Assembly (NCBI RefSeq): GCF_000327385.1
Contig: NW_008708458.1
Location: 3,244,192-3,308,191, forward strand
DNA from: Lottia gigantea
Lineage: Eukaryota; Mollusca; Gastropoda; Lottiidae
Length of the DNA stretch: 64,000 nucleotides
Direction: 5' to 3'
In this document: positions 55,311-64,000 of the stretch, in pieces
How positions within the stretch are numbered: the first letter of the stretch is position 1
How the letters are laid out: every line of letters starts with the position of its first letter
Notes under the pieces: generated by a model
Seen by the model: only the letters and a program-made list of their open reading frames with translations
Database searches by the model: none
What the model was told of the DNA's origin: nothing
Position numbers and translations under genes: made by a program

Positions 55311-55420
55311 ATTGAAGGGCAACACTCGGCATTTTCGGGAGGTAAATTGGGCCTTGAATATATGTAAATAGTCCTCAGGTGTACGTACGGAAATCGTATA
55401 CTCGTTTCCGGTATACCTGT
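55311..55420 (+). mobile_element. TTAA-type MITE fragment
   Basis: It has GGGCAACACTCGGCATTTTC, GGGCCTTGAATATATGTAAA, TAGTCCTCAGGTGTACGTAC and GGAAATCGTAT, the left half of the family. Confidence 0.5.
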
Positions 55421-55862
55421 CCAATTAAATATTTGGCCTAGATTCAATAGATTCAAAAATATCGGATTATAAAAGCTATGGGAGGTTTATCGGCTCGTGG
55501 GAGTACAGCCAATTTAATTGTGGGATGTATCTGGATATACGTTAATAATTGAGATTTGGGTTAATAAGTATTTGTCATGCAATGAGATGGGTGGGGATGT
55601 CTACTGGGGTAACTCTATGAAACGATTCCTGATATGGTCAATAGCCGGAAAAGCCTGAGGACTGTCATTAGAGCCTTACTAATTGTTCTACTGATTTGTT
55701 TTCTGTTAATAGTAACCAATCATGGTGTGACGAATATAAAAGAATTCAAGTGATCAGAGAAGTGATTGGAATCATTGATAGATTATCGATCTCTTGTGGT
55801 GTCTTGACCTTTAATGACCCAAGACCAATCAATGTCTCTTTAATTACTACTGACCATCTTTA

Positions 55863-57697
55863 ATGGTTTACATCTACTTGAAGGGATAAAATACCGAGGA
55901 TATTTCGCCTTGATATGGATACAATTTCTGAATCTGTAGCCTCGAATGATTAACATCTCTTGAAGGGATACAGTACCAGGATCCGTCGCCTCGTATGATT
56001 AACACCATCTTGAAGGGATGCAGTACCTCGATCTGTCGCCTCGAATGATTAACATCTCCTTGAAGGGATCCACTCCCAGAATCTGTAGCCTCGAATGATT
56101 AACATCTCCTTGAAGGGATACAGAACCTCGATCTGTCGCCTCGAATGATTAACATCTCCTTGAAGGGATCCACTCCCAGAATCTGTAGCCTCGAATGATT
56201 AACATCTCCTTGAAGGGATACAGTACCAGAATCTGTAGCTCCGAATGATTAACATCTCCTTGAAGGGATACACTCCCAAAATCTGTATCCTCGAATGGTT
56301 CACATCGCCTTGAAGGGATACACTCCCAGAATCTGTATCCTCGAATGGTTCACATCTCCTTGAAGGGATACAATCCCAGAATCTGTCGCCTAAAATTAGT
56401 TTACATCTTCCTAAAGGGATACAATCACATAATCTGTCGCCTAAAATTAGTTTACATCTTCCTAAAGGGGTACAATCACATAATCTGTCGCCTCGAATGG
56501 TTTACATCGCCTTGAAGGGATACAATTTCTGAATTTGTCCTCTGGAATGAGTTTACATCTCCTTGAAGGGATACATCCCAAGAATCTGTAGCCTCGAATG
56601 GTTAACATCTCCTTGAAGGAATACAGTACCAGAATCTGTTGCCTCAAATGGTTTATATCTCCTTGAAGGGATACTATCCCAGAATCTGTCGCCTAGAATT
56701 AGTTTACATCTCCCTGAAGGGATACAATCCCAGAATCTGTCGCCTAGAATTAGTTTACATCTCACTGAAGGAATACAATACCAGAATCTGTCGCCTAGAA
56801 TTAGTTTACATCTCACTGAAGGGATACAATACCAGGATCCGTCGCCTCGAATGATTAACACCATCTTGAAGGGATACAGTACCAGGATCTGTCGCCTCGA
56901 ATGATTAACATCTCCTTGAAGGGATGCACTCCCAGAATCTGTATCCTCGAATGGTTCACATCTCCTTGAAGGGATACACCCCCAGAATCTGTATCCTCGA
57001 ATGGTTCACATCTCCTTGAAGGGATACAATACCAGAATCTGTAGCCCCGAATGATTAACATGTCCTTAAAGAGATACAATCCCAGAATCTGTCGCCTAAA
57101 ATTAGTTTACATCTTCCTAAAGGGATACAATCACATAATCTGTCGCCTAAAATTAGTTTACATCTTCCTAAAGGGATACAATCACATAATCTGTCGCCTC
57201 GAATGGTTTACATCGCCTTGAAGGGATACAATTTCTGAATTTGTCCTCTGGAATGAGTTTACATCTCCTTGAAGGGATACATCCCAAGAATCTGTAGCCT
57301 CGAATGGTTAACATCTCCTTGAAGGAATACAGTACCAGAATCTGTTGCCTCAAATGGTTTATATCTCCTTGAAGGGATACTATCCCAGAATCTGTCGCCT
57401 AGAATTAGTTTACATCGCCCTGAAGGGATACAATCCCAGAATCTGTCGCCTAGAATTAGTTTACATCTCACTGAAGGGATACAATACCAGAATCTGTCGC
57501 CTAGAATTAGTTTACATCTCCCTGAAGGGATACAATCCCTGAATCTGTCGCCTAGAATTAGTTTACATCTCCTTGAAGGGATACTATCCCAGAATCTGTC
57601 GCCTAGAATTAGTTTACATCTCCCTGAAGGGATACAATCCCAGAATCTGTCGCCTGGAATGGTTTATATCGCCTTGATATGGATACAATTTCTGAAA
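55863..57697. repeat. 50-bp minisatellite, about 36 units, with a 706-bp higher-order repeat
   Basis: The basic unit is 50-51 bp: CTTGAAGGGATACAATCCCA, GAATCTGTCGCC, TCGAATGATTAACATCTC, with a second class having TAGAATTAGTTTACATCTC. A block of about 14 units is repeated almost exactly with a 706-bp offset (for example 56462-56647 and 57168-57353). A rare variant (CGCCTTGATATGGATACAAT) occurs at both array ends. Both strands show short open frames of no significance. Confidence 0.93.
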
Positions 57698-59300
57698 TTG
57701 AATTAAGATAAATTGATAATTGATGCTGCTCACATTGTCTCCCATTGTTCATGTACAATCTATAGGGCGGTCGACATCCGGATTTTCAACGACTGCGAGC
57801 GTCAGACCGCAACTTGGAGAATCTAATCTGAATTACGCCTAAGCTTAAGCAATATGTACGTCATAATAGGTGTCGTGTGGAATTACAAGAACCACAGACG
57901 TCTGACTGAAAATTGGAATGGTGAAAATCGATTTTGGTCTGGATACAAAAGAGTATAAAGTTTATAAAACCTCTTCACAATCGCTTTAAGATTTCATTAT
58001 CAACATCAAACAAACGGTAGATCAGAAATCAATGTCATGTAATTTAGAGTTTGTATTGTCTTCAAGATTACCCAATATTACACCTAGAAATAGACTATTG
58101 AAATTGACAGTGATTACTGTATCTTTTGGTCTGCTAGACGGGATATCAGATCAAAACTCATTATGTTGATTATGGTCGTTGGCACTGTCATCAAAGTAGA
58201 ACTGCTGTATTGTCTGTGGGGTTAGCAGAGGTGAGGGGGTGGACATAGGCCGCGGTAGATCAGGCAGGGAGCAAACAAGCTACGTTATGTCGTAAGCATA
58301 TTAAGATTGATAAATGCCTGAACATTTGTTCCCCCCTTCCTCGGGACAGTCCAAAACGATCCCTCTTTACACCCCATAATGCCCGATAAGATCATGTCCT
58401 TATATAAATATTGAAAACTCATATTGATTGTATAGATATAAGGAACGAGGCAAGAGGGAGGCTGAAGATCAGAAGATCGATCTCACGAGGCTGAGTTTGA
58501 TCTACGTGTTGGCTTAGTAGATCTATTTTTATTGCCTTTCTTTCGACAGTATAGAATCAGAAATGAAAATTTATATTTTCCGTACGTGAAACGCAGCTTA
58601 AATCAATTAATAGAACAGAATTTCATGACAAATATTTTATCCCTTTTGCAAATACTGCTGTTTGATTTATTTCACCGATCACCGTTAACTCAAGACGGTG
58701 TCAGTTTAACAAATAATATCCTATTAGTCTGAATTTAATATCCACATAATGACAGGCACTAGATTCTAAACAACAGACTAGAAATTTGATCAGTATCTAT
58801 AACGTTCTAGAGTGCCGATAGATATGGACCGTGGATTTATAGAAGTAGAAGAAATTGGTCTGTTTCTTGTCCAGTTCACTTCACGAATATGTCACATGTC
58901 CATTCCTCGAATCATGTATGTCATTCGTGAACTCACTCAAGAAATTAAGTGAACCGATTGGAATTATAAAATGAACGTCAATGTAAGAAGTCCATTGAAA
59001 ACACATTGTTAAGTCCCTTGGTAACAAATGACCAGTGAAACGTGATACGTGGAAAGTAAATCTAACATTCCTATATGTAACGTCTGCCTAAAACCTCATC
59101 AATTTCTTTACTTAAACCTGTATCAATCTTCTGCTATCTTTATTTAGCGTCTAATTTATCAGTCTTATGTTCTTGTCACATTATATCCCGGTATTTAATT
59201 CCAATAGAACACAAATAACATTCACCTTCTATCAGGGCTACCTGTTGTCTTATATTTCCTGATATCCAACCCTTACGTCTCGTAATATAATTACACCTAG
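57698..59300. other. Intergenic, no gene seen
   Basis: Positions 57890-57995 are a relative of the 16813-17036 MITE (ACCACAGACGTCTGACTGAA, AAAACCTCTTCACAATCGCT). The rest shows neither coding blocks nor repeats that I recognise. Confidence 0.45.
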
Positions 59301-59715
59301 TTAAAGGCCATGGTTTGCTATTTTCAGATGTTGATTTGGGCCTTAGATATATTTAAATAGTCTTCAGAGGTACTAGAACAGCCTAACCCTAAACAACGGT
59401 TATGTGTAATCGTACCGTCAGTGGCGGAGCCAGGTTTACGTCCTTTGATTGCCCTTATTTCTAACCTAGTTATGAGAATTTTGCCCAAAAAACTTGATTA
59501 TCCAGTTCCTAAACGTTCTACATTATGGCCTAGTCTTGAAAGATGCGAGTTGTTTATATACATTTTACACAAAGATGATTATGGATACACCTTGCCTAGA
59601 AGGCTTTAATTTCGACGGCAAGCTGTTAATACTACAACCGCATTTAGCTTAGCTTAACAATTCCAATTTCTGAGAAATTTTAGACAATTTTAGTTTCCGG
59701 AAAACTGAATCTTTA
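59301..59715 (+). mobile_element. TTAA-type MITE split by a hAT-like fragment
   Basis: Positions 59301-59400 carry the left half of the family (TTAAAGGCCATGGTTTGCTA, TTTGGGCCTTAGATATATTT, AGTCTTCAGAGGTACTAGAA). Positions 59598-59680 carry the right half (AAGGCTTTAATTTCGACGGC, CAATTTCTGAG). Between them, 59417-59495 begins CAGTGGCGGAGCCAGGTTTA and matches the 36453-36602 hAT-like family, so one element probably landed in the other. Confidence 0.6.
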
Positions 59716-59886
59716 TCAGAGCACTGCAAGAACGATCACGGTGGACCGTTTGCTGTGCACATTATTTTAGCTTTACGGAAATACATTTTGTAAAATTTAT
59801 TCTGTAAACTGGCACACATCTTACTTTACCATTCGTTATCATTAGAAAGTATCACCATTTTTAAAATGATGTTGAGAGTTTGAAAG

Positions 59887-60201
59887 CGGTGTCATGGTTC
59901 CTCCGACAGAATCCGACACTCTGACAAGACATTTGAGACTTGATATTCGCGAATTGAAAAGCACGTTTTTATCACGCCGGCTGCAATAAAAAGTTGAAAC
60001 GAAACAATAAATAGATCCTTTTTCAACATCTATCGTATGTCTTTTGACAGCAAATATTTATTTACTATTTCGTTTCTTCATACGTAATAAAAACATTCCA
60101 ACTTTTTATTGCAGCCTGCTTGATGAAAAAAAAGTGATTTTCAATTCGCGAATATCAAGTCTCAAATGTATTGTCGGAATTTCGGAGGAACCATGATACC
60201 G
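59887..60201. mobile_element. Mutator-like MITE with a perfect 9-bp duplication
   Basis: The ends CGGTGTCATGGTTCCTCCGA and, inverted, CGGTATCATGGTTCCTCCGA run into long arms containing GAGACTTGATATTCGCGAAT and TTTTTATTGCAGCC-type sequence. It is flanked by identical GTTTGAAAG at 59878-59886 and 60202-60210. The arm interior matches the 28994-29711 element, while the outermost bases differ. It is non-coding. Confidence 0.88.
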
Positions 60202-60210
60202 GTTTGAAAG

Positions 60211-60876
60211 ATTGTGTTATTGTAGAAGTTGATAAACGATTACATTAAAATCTTGTCACTGTGGAATGTCTTTCAGCCACCCTAGAGGATTGCATCTCGT
60301 TTATTTACAGACTATCCTAATTACTGTAAGCTTCTCTCAGACAGTATTTCCTTGTTAGATGTAATAATGGTAAGATAGGGTAATGCAGTGGAAAAACAAT
60401 TATCTTTCGGCCTCTCATTATATTCACTGCACAGATCATATAACAACTCATATCACAGGCTTGTGACGTTCTGTCAATATAAATAATAATAAAATAGGTG
60501 CAATGGGAAGACAATAGTGTTAACGTGTATAAAAAAGAGAAGGTTTCCAATTACAAAATATCCATAAATGTAAACAAAGAGGTGTGTTTGTTCGTGAACG
60601 GTTACTGCTTTACTTTAGCTGTATTTTAGGAACGCAAGACTGCTTACTTATTAATTCCGAGTACATTTTACTTTATATTATTCATCTATAGCCATCGCCT
60701 ATAATCATTTTTGTCATATTTTGACTTCACTGTCCATCCACTGTTAAACGTTGGGCGTAAGTCACTATCGCTAAAACTACTAATAATACATATGATTGAA
60801 ATTGGAATGGTACAATCAGAAACACATAAAACACAATTTCATAACATTCTATGTTATTCATTACATTTCTGTTCGC
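60211..60876. other. Intergenic, no gene seen
   Basis: AT-rich DNA without coding blocks or recognised repeats; it separates the Mutator-like MITE from the headed SINE. Confidence 0.4.
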
Positions 60877-60877
60877 T

Positions 60878-61112
60878 TAGCCGCGGTGTCTCAGTGAGTT
60901 AAACGTTTGCTCGTTTGCCTGAAGGTCCAGTGTTCAGTCCCAGCATAGGTCGAGATAATAACAATAATTTTTCAACCCGGTTTCCCCCTGTCAGCGATGC
61001 AGGTAAGAGGGGCTGACATGGTAAAAGCGTATAGTCGTTCGGATGGGACAATAAACCAAGGCCCCGTGTGCTACAGGCAGTGCTCAATAAAGATCCCCTG
61101 ACAATTCCAAAT
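60878..61112 (+). mobile_element. SINE copy retaining its tRNA-like head
   Basis: The head (60880-60945) has an A-box-like GTCTCAGTGAGTTAAACG and a decayed B box GTGTTCAGTCC (canonical GGTTCGAATCC), giving the layout of a tRNA-derived RNA polymerase III promoter. It continues with AACCCGGTTTCCCCCTGTCA, AAGAGGGGCTGACATGG, GGGACAATAAACCAAGGCCC and a CTCAATAAAGATCCC core end. The 3' tail seen in other copies is missing. This copy shows what the head of the family looks like. Confidence 0.82.
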
Positions 61113-61651
61113 TGGAAAATTTGCAGACAAATAGGACTTCCATTTTTTCGGAAATATTAATTTGTGTTCCTCGGGTAGTAGCATAATTGTGAAGTGAAAA
61201 AAAAACTGATTAAAGTTCATGTCATTTTTGTAAAATCTGCACTTAACACGCATGTCATTCATATTTTAATATGGCCTCAGGTGGACGTTATTCTTCATAA
61301 TTTTGAAAAATGACCTAAAATTCGTATTTATTTTATTGTATATGTCTGAACTCTGATCCGAAAATAACATCCTATAACTTTAATACACTCTTGTTTTGCT
61401 TTAGGTTGAAAGAGGATCGTTATATCACGTCGCACTTAACAATTATTATGCTCTTCTCATTTTAACACGGCTTTAGGGGGACATTATTGTTTATAATAAG
61501 AATGCTGGATTTCTTTTCGGTGCAATGCTAATACCCTAGTTTAAATGGCTGTACGCTTTAGGCTGTTTATGGTTTTGTATATTTTGTAGTGCTGCAGCAG
61601 ACGTGTAAAGAATTCGTGTCGGTTTAAGCTAAGATAGCTCTGTCCCTACTT
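61113..61651. other. Intergenic, no gene seen
   Basis: AT-rich sequence. Two loosely similar stretches, near 61245-61275 and 61455-61475, share TTTTAAnAnGGCnTnAGGnGGAC-like wording, perhaps an eroded tandem pair. Confidence 0.35.
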
Positions 61652-62326
61652 TAGAGTTGAGTGATATTACGATATTATTGCAAAAACCGGTATGAGAAAA
61701 AACAGGACGATGCAGTATTGCATTTTTCCTATACCGGTATACCGTTGCGATATTATGGTGACGATATTTTCGCGATATCAGACGTAAGTAAGTAAGCCTA
61801 TAGCCATTTGGTGAACTTCACTAGGACCATTTTGTGGCATTTCGCGAAGATTGGTCAGAGTTCAGAGATTCAACCTCTCACAGCCCACGAATTCCCTTGC
61901 TACAATGTATTGTTTTCTTCGAGAGCCCACTGTGCATGATGTGTTCTTTTCGTGTTACAGCACCTATATCTCAAACTGTTGCATTTTGGGAAACACTATA
62001 GTTTGATCACATTGCTATCACTATGTGCATTATATACATTACAACGGCAATGCAACACTAGATACCTTTGGTGTCTGATCGAGAATAACCCAACCTCATC
62101 AGTCTCATGGCCAAATTGTTTGGCTTACTTTGCCATGTCAACATCAAAATTTGACAATGTGTCTTAGATCTTGGGTTTCATGCGCCAGTTTTCAAATACT
62201 TTTAAGCATAAATAATCAACAAGATACTTTATAACATTGTAAAGAGACTATATCCGGAAATTGCATTTATATTACGATATTTGAACCTATCGCGATACAC
62301 AACAAATCTCATATCGCCCAACTCTA
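61652..62326. mobile_element. hAT-like MITE with TAGAGTTGxGxGATAT ends
   Basis: The left end TAGAGTTGAGTGATATTACG and inverted right end TAGAGTTGGGCGATATGAGA are of the hAT type widespread in animals (AGGGTTGGGCGATAT). Internal hairpins such as CCGGTAT at 61688 and 61733, and several CGATATT words, add secondary structure. No transposase frame and no clear 8-bp duplication. Confidence 0.6.
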
Positions 62327-63435
62327 CACTTGACTAGCTTGACTAACATGAATCAGACTCTACTTGGCTTGCTATTCAAGAGACCGGGATTCGATTTTTG
62401 CTTTAGTAGACATAAATAAACCGGTGTTTGATCAACCGGAACTGGGTACCGGTCTAGAAGAGATAGTGCCCTTTCATTCTGTGATTCTAGTCGTAACGAC
62501 CGGAGAGAAAACACACATAAACCTTCTGCCAGGGCTTTAACCTGAAGTACTGTTTGCCATCGGTTGAACAGCGGAAGATATTTTTATAGTTGGTAATCGA
62601 AAAAAGAGTACACTGATGGCATCATCCCGCCATCCGCCGGTAAGTTTAGCGATGACAAAACAAAACTGTTGGATAGTGCTACCTAAAGAGGCTATTATAT
62701 TGTTGTACTTTGGGTTTTGCTATCCCACAATCCGCTATATTTTCACGAAACGGGTTCTACACAACAAGCAATGATTGGTTTTAAAAATAACATTAGAACA
62801 TGACTGTGATGGGAAACTTGTTATATTATTATGGAGACGAAAACTCTAATATAAAAAAATATAAAAATAATAGACAGTTTAATCTCATTTTAATCATATC
62901 GGAATACATACTGCCTATTGATAAAGTTTCTGACGAAATAAAAAAAAAGGATATACAAAAGGAGAGACAGAAAGAAATTCATTTTTTTGTATTGATTATT
63001 ACAAAAATCTGATAATTTTCTGAAAATTTCACACAATAAAAAGCATGTTCCTGGTTTATTTTATTAACTAACCTACTGACGATTAGCCTTTTCTTGCTTT
63101 TGTTACTAAAACTTCAGCCGCCCACTGACTTCTGTCACAAAAGACGTGATGAAATTAAAGATTCCACACAAACGTTTTTGCTGAAAATCTCAAGATTTAT
63201 GTTTTTAAATCAGAAATTAAATTGATAAGAACCGTTTTTTGTTGATTTATGGCAAAGAATAAGGAAATAATCCATATTGTGTATATAACTTCCTGTTACA
63301 AGCCTGATATCCACTTTCTAAAGGCTCAACTATTTGGTCGACAATTTTATTGTTATCACACCGGATGGGTGCCCATCAATTATCACAAAAACAAACAAAC
63401 GACAAGAAGAAGCAAATCTTGTTAAACTTTGCCAT
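62327..63435. other. Intergenic, no gene seen
   Basis: No convincing coding block. The lysine-rich 70-codon frame at 62800-63012 is AT-driven and has no family motif. Confidence 0.4.
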
Positions 63436-63880
63436 CAAATGTAAAACCTTCCTTTAAAAGTAAAACCTTACCCTCTAATGTAAAACCATGTCCTCGCATA
63501 TAAAATTTGTCATCAATAGTAAAACCGTTCTACCAAAGGTTAAATTTATTCTCAAATGAAACCCCTTACCATCAAATATAAAACTTTGATCTTAAAAGTA
63601 AAACCGTGTCATCGATGAAAAACTTGTCTTGGAAAGTAAATCGTTGCTATTAAAAGTGAAACCCTGTCCTTGTAAGCAAAACTTTGATATCAAATATACA
63701 ACCTTGACAAACTTGAAATAAAATATAAAACGTTGACCTCAAAAGTAAAATCTTAACCTTCAAACTTTAACTTCAGATGTAAAATCTTTTCAAATATAAA
63801 ACATTGGCCTCAAATGTAAAACTTTTTTTATCTAATGTAAAACCTTTCTCCCAAATATAAAACCTTACCCTTAAGATGTA
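63436..63880. repeat. Degenerate array of about 20-25-bp TGTAAAACCTTG-like units
   Basis: The words (A/T)AnTGTAAAACCTTnnC(C/T) recur about 20 times with variable spacing: GTAAAACCTTCC, GTAAAACCTTACC, GTAAAACCATGTCC, ATAAAACTTTGATC and so on. It is an old, eroded minisatellite running nearly to the window end. Confidence 0.7.
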
Positions 63881-64000
63881 AAAATGACTCTCTATGTTAG
63901 AATTTTATATAAATCAGAATAAAGCAGAATCTTTTTATACTGTATTTGAATCCACATGCAGCATCAAACATAAACACTATTAGACTATTATACGAGTTAC

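Noticed and set aside
55863-57697. CRISPR-like or coding repeat array
   Set aside because: The 50-bp units are contiguous, diverged and not a multiple of three. Frames on both strands are short and shift between units.
60880-60945. Functional tRNA gene
   Set aside because: The B box is decayed and the sequence continues into the SINE middle and core; no complete cloverleaf could be drawn.
62800-63012. 70-codon lysine-rich plus frame
   Set aside because: Homopolymer-driven, no signal peptide or domain, no splice or promoter support.
1-64000. LTR retrovirus-like, Polinton or other capsid-bearing element
   Set aside because: I saw no paired long terminal repeats with gag-pol-type blocks, no integrase and no capsid-like frame. 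The only reverse-transcriptase match is Penelope-like.

Overview
The window is animal nuclear DNA, AT-rich and intron-rich, and most likely comes from a mollusc, perhaps a gastropod. The evidence is small coding exons bounded by GT/AG sites, a tRNA-headed SINE with a conserved core of the kind seen in molluscs, Penelope-like retroelement remnants, a dense load of short inverted-repeat transposons, and D-arabinitol-dehydrogenase-like genes. The species cannot be named from the sequence. There is no prokaryotic operon, CRISPR array or viral genome.

Layout. (1) 1254-20501, minus strand: a complete 23-coding-exon EXOC6/Sec15 exocyst gene (predicted 820 aa), rebuilt exon by exon with all splice phases consistent. 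Its introns carry SINEs, TTAA-flanked MITEs, hairpins and tandem repeats. (2) 20.9-23.9 kb: a repeat-rich junction with a Penelope-like reverse-transcriptase fragment, the 3' half of a broken SLC16-like monocarboxylate-transporter gene, and a long-inverted-repeat element. (3) 24082-24984, minus: a small two-exon gene for a secreted single-sushi (CCP) protein of 90 aa. (4) 26757-31354: two nearly identical, intact zinc-dependent medium-chain dehydrogenases arranged head to head around a 2.5-kb spacer that holds a Mutator-like MITE with a 9-bp target-site duplication. (5) 32856-38132, minus: a complete 8-exon uroporphyrinogen-III synthase gene (predicted 270 aa), with a 1.2-kb 22-bp satellite in intron 5. 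(6) 39.1-42.3 kb: a 1.55-kb tandem duplication, over 99% identical by eye, ending at a 50-N assembly gap in poly-C. (7) 43880-44008, minus: a possible orphan 3' exon. (8) 45981-46784, minus: an intronless, intact electron-transfer-flavoprotein beta subunit gene. (9) 47-64 kb: no convincing gene; TTAA MITEs, hAT-like fragments, a second Mutator-like MITE with a perfect 9-bp duplication, a 1.8-kb minisatellite of 50-bp units with a 706-bp higher-order repeat, a SINE that keeps its tRNA-like head, and a degenerate A-rich array at the right end.

The genes do not form a pathway. ETFB (electron transfer) and UROS (haem synthesis) are housekeeping metabolism, EXOC6 is secretion, and the dehydrogenase pair is polyol or sugar metabolism. 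I found no clearly new multi-gene system. The strongest second-look items are the converted dehydrogenase pair, the single-CCP secreted protein, the Mutator-like MITE family with its duplications, the hammerhead-like Penelope tails, and the intronless ETFB. All exon models and alignments were made by eye against remembered family sequences.
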